Assembly: GCF_014207855.1 (NCBI RefSeq)
Contig: NZ_JACHKZ010000007.1
Coordinates: 1-64,000, forward strand
DNA: 64,000 nucleotides
Reading direction: 5' to 3'
Source of the DNA: Comamonas odontotermitis
Lineage (GTDB): Bacteria; Pseudomonadota; Gammaproteobacteria; Burkholderiales; Burkholderiaceae_C
Part shown: one piece after another, positions 36,420 through 44,428 of the stretch
How positions within the stretch are numbered: position 1 is the first letter of the stretch
How the letters are laid out: each line of letters opens with the position of its first letter
Program-made: the position numbers and the translations under genes
Notes under the pieces: generated by a model
Seen by the model: only the letters and a program-made list of their open reading frames with translations
What the model was told of the DNA's origin: nothing
Database searches by the model: none

Positions 36420-36439
36420 GAGATCGTAAAAACGTTCTG
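36420..36439 (+). repeat. Solo copy of the terminal motif of the 54.1-kb element, next to xylB
   Basis: GAGATCGTAAAAACGTTCTG matches 18 of 20 bases of the right end of the element at 54380-54399, in the same orientation and just upstream of a gene. The motif itself is a partial palindrome (GAGA-CGT...ACG-TCT). It could be an operator shared by two operons or the leftover end of a repeat. Confidence 0.5.
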
Positions 36440-36451
36440 AAAGACTGACTC

Positions 36452-37945
36452 ATGTATCTCGGGCTGGATTTGGGCACATCTGCGCTGAAGGCATTGCTGT
36501 TGACGGATGAAGGCGACATCGCCGGCATGGCGGATGCGCCGCTTTCAGTCCATCACCCCGAGCCGCTGTGGGCAGAGCAGCACCCCAGCCAATGGGAGCA
36601 GGCGCTTGACGCCGTGATGACCGCGCTGCAGGGGCGCTACGCTGGTGCGTTGGCCTCGGTGCGCGGTATCGGCCTGTCGGGGCAGATGCACGGTGCGGTA
36701 GCGCTGGATGCAGCAGACACAGTGCTGCGCCCGGCGATACTGTGGAACGATGGGCGCAGCGCCCGGCAGTGTCAGCAACTTAGCCAGGCAGTGCCGCAGC
36801 TGGCACGCATTACGGGCAACCTGGCCATGCCAGGCTTTACGGCTCCCAAGCTCTTGTGGATGCGTGAGCAGGAGCCTGCGCTGTTCGCTCGCATCTCTCG
36901 CGTCCTGCTGCCCAAAGATTGGCTGCGCCTGCTGCTCAGTGGTGAAGCGGTGAGCGATATGTCGGATGCATCCGGCACCTTGTGGCTGGATGTTGCCCGG
37001 CGCGATTGGTCTGATGAACTACTGGCCGCTACTGGCCTTGCAAGGGCCCATATGCCGAGACTGGTGGAGGGCAGCGAAGCCTCGGGCTGGCTCCGACCAG
37101 CGCTGGCAAGGCGTTGGGGTGTCGGCACAGCGCACAGGGGCGGCGTGGTGATCGCAGGGGGCGGTGGCGACAATGCGGCCAGCGCCGTTGGCATGGGCCT
37201 GATCAACCCGGGCCAGGGGTTTGTTTCCCTCGGCACCTCGGGGGTGATCTTCGTTGCAGGCGAGCACTTTGCACCGAACCCGCAGCAGGCGGTGCATGCC
37301 TTCTGCCATGCGTTGCCGGGCCGCTGGCACCAGATGTCGGTCATGCTATCGGCTGCAAGCGCAGTGCGCTGGGCTGTTGGCAGCCTGGGCTTCAGGGACG
37401 AAGCTGCCTTGCTCGCTGCCGCCGCCTCGCTGGATGCGAGCGCGCGCGTGCATGCGCCGCTGTTTCTGCCGTATCTCTCGGGGGAGCGCTCTCCCCACAA
37501 CAATCCCCATGCGCAAGGCGTTCTGTTGGGTTTGAGCCAGATACATGGCCAGGCGGATCTGGCGTATGCGGTGGTGGAAGGCGTGAGCATGGGCCTGCGC
37601 GATGGCCTGGATACGCTGGCGCAACCTGCCGGCGCGTTGGCGCTGGTTGGTGGAGGCGCGCGCAGCGCCTGGTGGTCACAGCTACTGGCGGACATCCTCG
37701 AAGTGCCTCTCACCTTGCATGCGGGAGGCGAAGTGGGCGGGGCGCTCGGAGCAGCCCGTCTGGCGCAACTGGCCGCTGGAGGTACGGTGAGCGCTGTGTG
37801 TGCGACCCCAGCAGTGCAGCGGTGCTTTGAGCCCGATTCCACGCAAGCAGAAGGCCACCAGAGGCGGCATGCGCAGTTCCAGGCCTTGTATGCACGGCTG
37901 CGAGCGCACTTCGATCCAGCAGCGAGCGGTATGAAAGGCCCATAA
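36452..37945 (+). CDS. xylB: Xylulokinase
   Basis: A 497-residue FGGY-family kinase phosphorylating D-xylulose to xylulose 5-phosphate. N-terminal MYLGLDLGTSALKALLL with a phosphate-binding turn, the GLSGQMHGAV motif and the WNDGRS motif specific for xylulokinases are present, with the C-terminal FGGY signature around VVEGVSMGLRDGLDTL. With the DalD-like dehydrogenase it would channel arabitol into the pentose phosphate pathway. Confidence 0.93.
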   Translation: MYLGLDLGTSALKALLLTDEGDIAGMADAPLSVHHPEPLWAEQHPSQWEQALDAVMTALQGRYAGALASVRGIGLSGQMHGAVALDAADTVLRPAILWNDGRSARQCQQLSQAVPQLARITGNLAMPGFTAPKLLWMREQEPALFARISRVLLPKDWLRLLLSGEAVSDMSDASGTLWLDVARRDWSDELLAATGLARAHMPRLVEGSEASGWLRPALARRWGVGTAHRGGVVIAGGGGDNAASAVGMGLINPGQGFVSLGTSGVIFVAGEHFAPNPQQAVHAFCHALPGRWHQMSVMLSAASAVRWAVGSLGFRDEAALLAAAASLDASARVHAPLFLPYLSGERSPHNNPHAQGVLLGLSQIHGQADLAYAVVEGVSMGLRDGLDTLAQPAGALALVGGGARSAWWSQLLADILEVPLTLHAGGEVGGALGAARLAQLAAGGTVSAVCATPAVQRCFEPDSTQAEGHQRRHAQFQALYARLRAHFDPAASGMKGP

Positions 37946-38074
37946 AGTCTCCGTGCTGATTCCCGGGCTGAAGTGCCGCCGGGCGCTACGGCCGCATGTT
38001 GCGGGTGCCTCGGGCGTATTCTGCCCCCCCGCGATATTGTGCGTATTTGGAACAAAGTCGCGCGCTATTGTCGT

Positions 38075-38103
38075 TTGACCGCGGGCAAGGCGGCTTCTAG
38101 CAT
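38075..38103 (+). promoter_or_regulatory. Candidate sigma70 promoter of the 2-aminoadipate module
   Basis: TTGACC (38075-38080), a 17-bp spacer and TAGCAT (38098-38103) lie about 95 bp before the hglS-like start. The remaining 5' leader is AT-rich. Confidence 0.4.
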
Positions 38104-38197
38104 CATGCGCAGCGAAGGATAGGCCGGCAGATGGCGAGAAAATCGCCACTAAATCCTATTTCTGTATGGTTTTCATGCTATTAAATTTATATTTGCA

Positions 38198-39589
38198 ATG
38201 ACTGCGTTTGTTCACCCCGATGAAGTCCGCGCGCGCTTTTCCCGCGCCATGTCCGATATGTACCGCGAGGAAGTGCCGCAATACGGCTCCTTGATCGACC
38301 TGGTGGCCGACGTGAACACGCAGGTGCTGCAGGCGCAGCCCCAGCTGGCGGCAGCCATGCAGCAGGCCGATGAATTGGCGCGCCTGGATGTGGAACGCCA
38401 TGGCGCCATCCGTGTCGGCACGCAGCAGGAGTTGTCCACGCTGCGTCGCCTGTTTGCAGTAATGGGCATGGAGGCCGTGGGCTACTACGATCTGTCGGTG
38501 GCTGGCGTTCCGGTGCATTCCACCGCGTTCCGGCCGGTTTCCACACAGTCGCTCAACCGCAATCCATTCCGGGTGTTTACCTCGCTGCTGCGCCTGGATT
38601 TGATTGCCGATGCCGCCTTGCGCGACGAGGCTGCCGCCATTCTGGCCAAGCGCAATATCTTCACGGCACGGGCGTTGGCGCTGATAGCCCAGCATGAAGC
38701 CGCTGGCGGCCTGACGGACGCCGAAGCCACCGAGTTTGTGAGCGAGGCGCTGGAAACCTTCCGCTGGCACAGCGAGGCCACCGTGGACGCCGCCACTTAC
38801 GACAAGCTGCACAAGGCGCACCGTCTGATCGCCGATGTGGTCTGCTTCAAGGGCCCGCACATCAACCACCTCACGCCGCGTACGCTGGACATCGATGCTG
38901 CACAGGCGGGCATGCCCCGGCATGGCATGGATGCCAAGGATGTGGTCGAGGGCCCGCCTCGCCGTGATTGCCCGATCCTGCTGCGCCAGACCAGCTTCAA
39001 GGCCCTGCAGGAAAAGGTGAACTTTCCCGGCGGCAGCAGTGACCAAGGCACGCACACCGCGCGGTTTGGCGAGATTGAGCAGCGTGGTGTGGCGCTCACC
39101 CGCAAGGGCCGCGCCCTGTATGACGAGCTGCTGGCCAATGTGCGCAGCATGGGCAATGCCGGTAGCGCCAGCGCCAATTACCAGGATCGCCTGCAGATGG
39201 CATTTGCTGCTTTCCCCGACACACATGAAGCCATGCGCAAGCAAGGCCTGGCCTTTTACCGCTATGTGCTGCAAAACGCCGATGCGGACGTGGCGCCAGA
39301 TGCCATGGCTGATGCCGACATCGAGGAGCTGATTACAGGCGGCATGGTGCGCGCAGAGCCCATCGTGTACGAAGATTTTCTGCCCGTCAGTGCGGCAGGC
39401 ATCTTCCAGTCCAACCTGGGAGGCGAAGAGCAGAAGCACTACGCAGCCAACCAGGCCCAACAGGCTTTTGAAGCCGACCTGGGGGCCAAGGTGCACGACG
39501 AGATCGCGCTGTACCAGTCGATGCAGGATGAGTCGCTGCGTGCCGTGCGCGCTGCATTGTCTGCCAGTGCCACTGAAAGCGTGGCCTGA
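38198..39589 (+). CDS. hglS: 2-oxoadipate dioxygenase/decarboxylase (HglS/YdcJ family, DUF1338)
   Basis: A 463-residue Fe(II) enzyme with a VOC-like fold that converts 2-oxoadipate to D-2-hydroxyglutarate and CO2 in lysine catabolism. Read against the characterised Pseudomonas putida HglS (ligands His70, His226, Glu294, Arg74 near the substrate, from memory), this protein has His68, Arg72, His224 and Glu292, all with a constant offset of two. The motif ERHGAIRVG surrounds the first ligand and FKGPHINHLTPR the second. The next two genes encode the steps on either side, a strong context match. Confidence 0.88.
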   Translation: MTAFVHPDEVRARFSRAMSDMYREEVPQYGSLIDLVADVNTQVLQAQPQLAAAMQQADELARLDVERHGAIRVGTQQELSTLRRLFAVMGMEAVGYYDLSVAGVPVHSTAFRPVSTQSLNRNPFRVFTSLLRLDLIADAALRDEAAAILAKRNIFTARALALIAQHEAAGGLTDAEATEFVSEALETFRWHSEATVDAATYDKLHKAHRLIADVVCFKGPHINHLTPRTLDIDAAQAGMPRHGMDAKDVVEGPPRRDCPILLRQTSFKALQEKVNFPGGSSDQGTHTARFGEIEQRGVALTRKGRALYDELLANVRSMGNAGSASANYQDRLQMAFAAFPDTHEAMRKQGLAFYRYVLQNADADVAPDAMADADIEELITGGMVRAEPIVYEDFLPVSAAGIFQSNLGGEEQKHYAANQAQQAFEADLGAKVHDEIALYQSMQDESLRAVRAALSASATESVA

Positions 39590-39592
39590 GCC

Positions 39593-41041
39593 ATGGGTGC
39601 GAGCATGGCAGGCAATACAGTAGACAACACGGCGCTGCTGGCCGAGCTGCAGGCCATTGTGGGCGCCAGTGGTGTGCTGCAGGGAGCCGATATGGCCGCC
39701 TACGAAGAAGGCGCGCGCTACGGCCAGGGCCACGCACGCCTTGTGGTGCGCCCGGCCAGTGTGGAGCAGGTGCAGGCGGTGGTGCAGCTGTGCGCGGCGC
39801 AGCGGATTCCGCTCTTGCCGCAAGGGGCCAACACCGGCATGGTGGGGGCCAGCACGCCCGACATGAGCGGCACGCAGATCGTGCTGAACCTGTCACGCCT
39901 GCGCGCCACCTGCGAGGTGGACGCAGCCAACCGCAGCGTGGTGGTGGACGCCGGCGTCACTCTGCAGGAATTGAATGAAAAGCTGGAGCCGCATGGCCTG
40001 TGGTTTCCCATCGATCTGGGCGCCAATCCATCGATTGGCGGCATGATTGCCACCAACACCGGCGGCACGCGCCTGATCCGCTATGGCGATGTGCGCGCCA
40101 ACCTGATGGCGGTGCAGGCCGTGCTGATGGACCCTCCTGGTGAAGTGGTGGAGCTGGGCCGCGCGCTGCGCAAGAACAATACCGGCGTGGACTGGAAGCA
40201 GCTGCTGGTGGGAGGCTCGGGCGCTGGCGCCATTATCACGCAGGCCACCATACAGGTGCATGCGCGCCCCACACAGCGGGCCACGGCACTGGTGGTGCCT
40301 GCATCGGATGAAGCCGTGATGGAGTTGCTGCAAGCCATGGAGCGTGATCTGGGCGACTGGCTGGCCGCGTTTGAAGGGATTTCCGGCAACGCCATGCAGG
40401 CGGCCATTGACCATGTTCCCAATCTGCGCAACCCGTTTGCACCCGAAGACGCACCCGATTTCGCAATCCTGATCGAGCTGGAAGCCAATGCGGCCACCAA
40501 GTACAGCAATCTGGATCTGCAGGAGGCACTGAACGGCTTTCTGGAAGACCAGTTTGAATCGACCATCGTCAACGCCGCACTGGGCAATGCGCAGGAGCTC
40601 TGGCACCTGCGCCACAGCATCAGTGAAGGAGCGCGTGCGCTGGGCAAGCCGATTGCGTTCGACGTTTCCGTACCGCGCTCGCGCATCATGGAATTCTGCC
40701 GCCAGGGCCGCGCACTGGTGGCGCGAGACTACCCGTTCCTCACAGTGGTGGACTTCGGTCACATTGCCGATGGCGGCGTGCATTTCAATGTCATCTGGCG
40801 CAAGGATGCCGCCGAGCTCTATGACGCAGCGGTGGTACAGCGCCTGCGCGATGCGATCTATACGATGGTGGTGCAGGATTTTGGTGGCAGCTACAGCGCC
40901 GAGCACGGTGTGGGTCCGCACAACATCGCCTACTACCGGCAATTCACTCCTGTGCTGCTGCAGCAATGGGCCGATGGCTGGCGCGAGCGGCTTGATCCGC
41001 AGCACCTGTGCGGCACGGTAGATCTGGGCGTGGCCAAGTGA
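39593..41041 (+). CDS. FAD-binding oxidoreductase, D-2-hydroxyglutarate dehydrogenase-like
   Basis: A 482-residue flavoprotein of the GlcD/D2HGDH/D-lactate dehydrogenase family. The PCMH-type FAD domain has LLPQGANTGMVGAS and the DLGANPSIGGMIATNTGG loop, and the C-terminal cap carries HIADGGVHFNV and the YSAEHGVGPHN motif with catalytic histidines. It lies 3 bp after hglS, so oxidation of D-2-hydroxyglutarate to 2-oxoglutarate is the likely reaction. Sequence alone would also allow D-lactate or glycolate. ATG 39605 is an alternative start. Confidence 0.87.
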   Translation: MGASMAGNTVDNTALLAELQAIVGASGVLQGADMAAYEEGARYGQGHARLVVRPASVEQVQAVVQLCAAQRIPLLPQGANTGMVGASTPDMSGTQIVLNLSRLRATCEVDAANRSVVVDAGVTLQELNEKLEPHGLWFPIDLGANPSIGGMIATNTGGTRLIRYGDVRANLMAVQAVLMDPPGEVVELGRALRKNNTGVDWKQLLVGGSGAGAIITQATIQVHARPTQRATALVVPASDEAVMELLQAMERDLGDWLAAFEGISGNAMQAAIDHVPNLRNPFAPEDAPDFAILIELEANAATKYSNLDLQEALNGFLEDQFESTIVNAALGNAQELWHLRHSISEGARALGKPIAFDVSVPRSRIMEFCRQGRALVARDYPFLTVVDFGHIADGGVHFNVIWRKDAAELYDAAVVQRLRDAIYTMVVQDFGGSYSAEHGVGPHNIAYYRQFTPVLLQQWADGWRERLDPQHLCGTVDLGVAK

Positions 41042-41130
41042 CAGTGCGTGCGCGGTCTGGCAGATGCTTTCAAAGGCATGGCTGGCAGCGTGCGCCTTAC
41101 TGCAGCTTGCAGTAGAAGAGCGATCAAAAG

Positions 41131-41162
41131 CCAATAGGGACAGGCGCTGCAAGCGCTCTTTT
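41131..41162 (+). repeat. Dispersed intergenic repeat, copy 2
   Basis: This 32-bp segment matches 26 of 32 positions of 24317-24348. It lies in the 208-bp gap before the aminotransferase gene. Confidence 0.45.
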
Positions 41163-41249
41163 GTGATGCGTACAGGGCGCAAACTCTGGTGTGCAACCAG
41201 CCTGTCCCACCAGATTTCCTATTCAAGAACAACAAGGAGACACACAACC

Positions 41250-42470
41250 ATGTCATTTTTCCGATTCACCCCGGCGTTCGCCAATCCGCAGGGCTCGCCA
41301 ATCCGCGAACTGTTTCCCTATCTCAGCCGCCCTGGCATGATCTCGCTGGCCGGCGGCTATCCGTCGCCCAGTCTGTTTGACCAGGAAGGGCTCGCAACAG
41401 CGGCGGCCCAGGCCATGACCACGGGCGCAACTGCGCTGCAGTATGGCGCCACCGAAGGCTCACCCGCACTGCGCGAGCAGTTGGCCGCACAGTGCCAGGC
41501 GCGCGGCATCCGCTGTGCTGCCAGCGACGTGCTGGTGACCACCGGCTCCCAGCAGGGCTTTGATCTGCTGCTGCGCGTGTTGGTGCAGCCTGGTGATGTG
41601 GTGTGTGTCGAAACGCCCGCTTATCCGGCCACCATCGCTGCGCTGCGCCAGGCCGGCGCCCGTATTTTGAGCACGCCGGTAGATGGCGATGGCCTCAACG
41701 TGGATGCGCTGCAGGTGTTGCTGGAAGAATTGCCTGCGCACGAGCGCCCGCGTCTCCTCTACACCGTACCCAATTTCTCCAACCCCTGCGGTACCTTGCT
41801 CACGCAGGATCGGCGGACCAAGCTGGTGCAACTGGCGCTGCAATACGGTTTTGTCGTGGTGGAGGACGATCCCTACGGCGAACTGGCTTTTACAGACCAG
41901 CGTCCCGCACCAGTCTACGCGGCTGCACAGGCTTGGTTGCAGGCGCAAGGCGGTGAGGGCGAGAACCCGGTTGTCTACCTATCGAGCCTGTCCAAAACGG
42001 TTGCTCCTGGCTTGCGCGTAGGCTGGATGGTGGCCGACCCCGCCGTGCTGCGCCGCTGTACCGTAGCCAAGCAGACCAACGACTTGTGCACATCGCCGCT
42101 GGCGCAAGCGGTGGCAGCCAGCTACCTGCAGTCGGGCCGTTACGCCCAGGCGGTGGCTGCGGCGTGTGCAGAGTACCGCCGCCGCATGCAGGCGCTGACC
42201 AATGGCATGAAGGCGAAATTGGGGAATCTTGTGCAGTTTGTGCAGCCTGCAGGCGGCATGTTTGTCTGGCTCACATTCGACAAAGGCATTGATCCGCAAA
42301 AGCTGTTTGACGCGGCGGTTGCCGCCAATGTGATCTTTGTGCCCGGCAAGGCCTTTTATGCCGACAACGCCGATCTGCATTCCATGCGCCTGTCTTTCGC
42401 TGCTCCGGATGTGGTGCAGATCGAGCAGGCGGTGGAGCGGCTGGCACAGGCATTTGCACAGGCGCGATAA
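41250..42470 (+). CDS. PLP-dependent aminotransferase, LysN-like (candidate 2-aminoadipate transaminase)
   Basis: A 406-residue class I/II aminotransferase. The PLP lysine is Lys249 in SLSKTVAPGLRVGW, and Asn178 lies in NFSNPCGT. The N-terminal segment ISLAGGYPSPSLFD and the YGATEGSPALREQL motif are typical of 2-aminoadipate/kynurenine-type and MocR-like transferases. A strong AAGGAG ribosome site precedes ATG 41250. Context with hglS and the flavoprotein points to 2-aminoadipate as amino donor. The 208-bp gap suggests it may have its own promoter. Confidence 0.85.
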   Translation: MSFFRFTPAFANPQGSPIRELFPYLSRPGMISLAGGYPSPSLFDQEGLATAAAQAMTTGATALQYGATEGSPALREQLAAQCQARGIRCAASDVLVTTGSQQGFDLLLRVLVQPGDVVCVETPAYPATIAALRQAGARILSTPVDGDGLNVDALQVLLEELPAHERPRLLYTVPNFSNPCGTLLTQDRRTKLVQLALQYGFVVVEDDPYGELAFTDQRPAPVYAAAQAWLQAQGGEGENPVVYLSSLSKTVAPGLRVGWMVADPAVLRRCTVAKQTNDLCTSPLAQAVAASYLQSGRYAQAVAAACAEYRRRMQALTNGMKAKLGNLVQFVQPAGGMFVWLTFDKGIDPQKLFDAAVAANVIFVPGKAFYADNADLHSMRLSFAAPDVVQIEQAVERLAQAFAQAR

Positions 42471-42507
42471 GGATAGGTTCAAGGCTCCGGCGCTTTGGCG
42501 CATGCAG

Positions 42508-42538
42508 GCCCGCGGTTTCATGGAATCGCGGGCTTTTT
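42508..42538 (+). terminator. Terminator after the aminotransferase gene
   Basis: GCCCGCG/CGCGGGC stem with a 12-nt loop and five T, closing the 2-aminoadipate module. Confidence 0.75.
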
Positions 42539-42586
42539 CACACCGGGGCTACGCTAAAGTGGTATGACCCTCTGGTTCGTCGCCAG

Positions 42587-43156
42587 TCAGCTGCCTTGCA
42601 TTCTTTGGCGCGTGTCCTCGTCCACCGCCTGGCGCAGCGCAGCAAACAGCGGCGTGGCATCGGTGTATTGACGGCCATAGGAGAGGTTGAAGCCGTAGTT
42701 GAAATCGGCAGGGTTCTGCCCCTGGTTGTGCTGCAGGATGGTTTCCAGCTTGTCCAGCGCCTTGACCGCCCGGGCCTCGGGGCTGGCCGCGTCTTCGTAT
42801 TCCTGCCACAGGGCCAGCAAGGCATCCTGCTGTGCGGGCTCCAGCGTTTGGCTCAGTTGCAGCAGATCACTTTTTTCCTGCGCGCTCTTGTCGGGATGTG
42901 CTCCCTTGTCGATGGCGGGAATATCGCCGTGAATGGCCTCGCCCAGGTCGTGAATGATGCACATCTTGAGCAGTTTGCACATGTCGAGCGGGCCGAGCTC
43001 CTGCTCGAATGTCATGGCCATCAGACACAGCCGCCAGCTGTGTTCGGCGGTGCTCTCCGGTCTGCCGGTGGAAGTGTGCGCACTTCTGAGCACGCTCTTG
43101 AGACGCTCAGCCTCGCGCAGGAATTGCAGCTGGCCCAGGAGGTTCTTGTTTGTCAT
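42587..43156 (-). CDS. HD-domain phosphohydrolase (YfbR/HDDC2-like 5'-deoxynucleotidase)
   Basis: A 189-residue protein from ATG 43156 (MTNKNLLGQLQFLREAERLK). The HD metal site is visible: His39 (AEHSWRL), His69-Asp70 (CIIHDLGEAIHGD) and a later Asp in VKALDKLE. Relatives dephosphorylate deoxynucleoside 5'-monophosphates. The frame continues upstream without a stop, but that part overlaps the oppositely coded Bug gene and is not coding. It stands alone, divergent from the Bug gene. Confidence 0.85.
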   Translation of the reverse strand: MTNKNLLGQLQFLREAERLKSVLRSAHTSTGRPESTAEHSWRLCLMAMTFEQELGPLDMCKLLKMCIIHDLGEAIHGDIPAIDKGAHPDKSAQEKSDLLQLSQTLEPAQQDALLALWQEYEDAASPEARAVKALDKLETILQHNQGQNPADFNYGFNLSYGRQYTDATPLFAALRQAVDEDTRQRMQGS

Positions 43157-43357
43157 GGATTCTTTGGGGTGAACGTGTTTCAAGACCAAGCCTATCGGAT
43201 CTGCCTCTATCCATGTGGCGTGGGGACTTCGTGTGTTTTCCATCCTGCACAAATCACATCGCGTGGGCTTATGAACACATGCGCGACAGCACTTGTACAG
43301 GGCGACCTCTAGCATGGCATGCATTGGGCCCAGCAAATCACAGACAAGGAGTGCCGC

Positions 43358-44329
43358 ATGGCCGCAGGAAACTGGACACGCCGATGGGCAATGGCTGCTG
43401 CATGCACGGTGGCCTTTGCAGCGCAGGCCGCGTACCCGGACAAGCCGATCAAGATCATCGTTCCCGGTGTGGCGGGTGGCAGTCCCGATGTGCTCACGCG
43501 CCTCATTGGCAACGAGCTGTCCAAAAAACTGGGCCAGCCTGTGGTGATCGACAACAAGGGCGGCGCGGGCGGCAACATCGGCATCCAGGCCCTGGTCAGC
43601 GCGGCGCCCGACGGCTACACGCTGGCCTATGGCAACAATGCCACGCTGACGACCAATGAGTTTCTTTTCAGCCGCCTGCCCTACAACCCGCAAACCCTGG
43701 TGTTGGTGGGCGGCATTGCCACCACCAGCAGCCTCCTGCTGGTCAACAACAACGTGCCTGCCAAAACGGTGGCCGAGCTTGTGGCCTATGGCAAGAAGGC
43801 AGACAAGCCCTTGCAGTATGGATCGGGAGGCATTGGCACCACCAGCCATCTGGGGGCGGAGCTGTTCAAGACGAAGATGGGCCTGCAATCGGCTGAGCAC
43901 ATCCCTTACAAGGGCTCGCCGCAAGCCATGGGTGATCTGATGGCTGGCAGCTTGCAGTTCTATTTTGAAAACATCGTGACCGCTGCCCCGCAGGTACAGG
44001 CTGGCAAGGTGCGCGCGCTGGCGGTAACGAGCAAGGAACGCTCGCCCCAGTTCCCCGATCTGCCGACAATGCAGGAAGCCGGGGTGCCCGGTTTTGTGAT
44101 GAACGCCTGGGGCGGCCTGGTGGCACCGCCGGGCACACCGCGTGATGTAGTGATGACGCTGAACACTGCACTGAACGATGTGCTTAAAACTCCCGAGATC
44201 ATTGCGCAGCTCGACCGGATGGCTTTCAAGCCTCTGGGCGGACCGCCAGAAGCCTTCAAGGCCTTGGCAGATTCGGAGCGCGCGCAATGGGGCGCCGTGG
44301 TCAAGGCCAGTGGCGCCAAGGTGGATTGA
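43358..44329 (+). CDS. Bug-family tripartite tricarboxylate transporter substrate-binding protein
   Basis: A 323-residue periplasmic receptor of the Bug (TctC-like) family, greatly expanded in Burkholderiales. Signal peptide MAAGNWTRRWAMAAACTVAFAAQA leads to AYPDKPIKIIVPGVAGGSPD. The family signatures VIDNKGGAGGNIG and PLQYGSGGIGTTSHLGAELF follow. AAGGA precedes ATG 43358. No TctA/TctB membrane genes are nearby. The D-aminoacylase gene downstream suggests an N-acyl-D-amino acid or a related carboxylate ligand. Confidence 0.92.
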   Translation: MAAGNWTRRWAMAAACTVAFAAQAAYPDKPIKIIVPGVAGGSPDVLTRLIGNELSKKLGQPVVIDNKGGAGGNIGIQALVSAAPDGYTLAYGNNATLTTNEFLFSRLPYNPQTLVLVGGIATTSSLLLVNNNVPAKTVAELVAYGKKADKPLQYGSGGIGTTSHLGAELFKTKMGLQSAEHIPYKGSPQAMGDLMAGSLQFYFENIVTAAPQVQAGKVRALAVTSKERSPQFPDLPTMQEAGVPGFVMNAWGGLVAPPGTPRDVVMTLNTALNDVLKTPEIIAQLDRMAFKPLGGPPEAFKALADSERAQWGAVVKASGAKVD

Positions 44330-44348
44330 TGATTTCTGATTGAGAATG

Positions 44349-44393
44349 GCTGTCAGCGCTTTCTCAGATTACGCTGACAGCTTCAGTTTTTAT
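44349..44393 (+). terminator. Hairpin after the Bug gene
   Basis: A perfect 10-bp stem GCTGTCAGCG/CGCTGACAGC with a 13-nt loop, then TTCAGTTTTTAT. It fits a terminator, and the sequence also resembles the dispersed repeat seen upstream of tal. Confidence 0.6.
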
Positions 44394-44428
44394 AGTATTT
44401 TTATCGTGTTGAAACCCGGGGCTGCACC

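Noticed and set aside
38156..39823. A 555-codon minus-strand open frame opposite hglS
   Set aside because: The plus-strand gene has correctly placed metal ligands, and the antisense product looks random (many His and Gln).
43157..44287. Upstream extension of the HD-domain frame
   Set aside because: It runs antisense through the Bug gene; the HD protein starts naturally at 43156 with MTNKNLLGQL.
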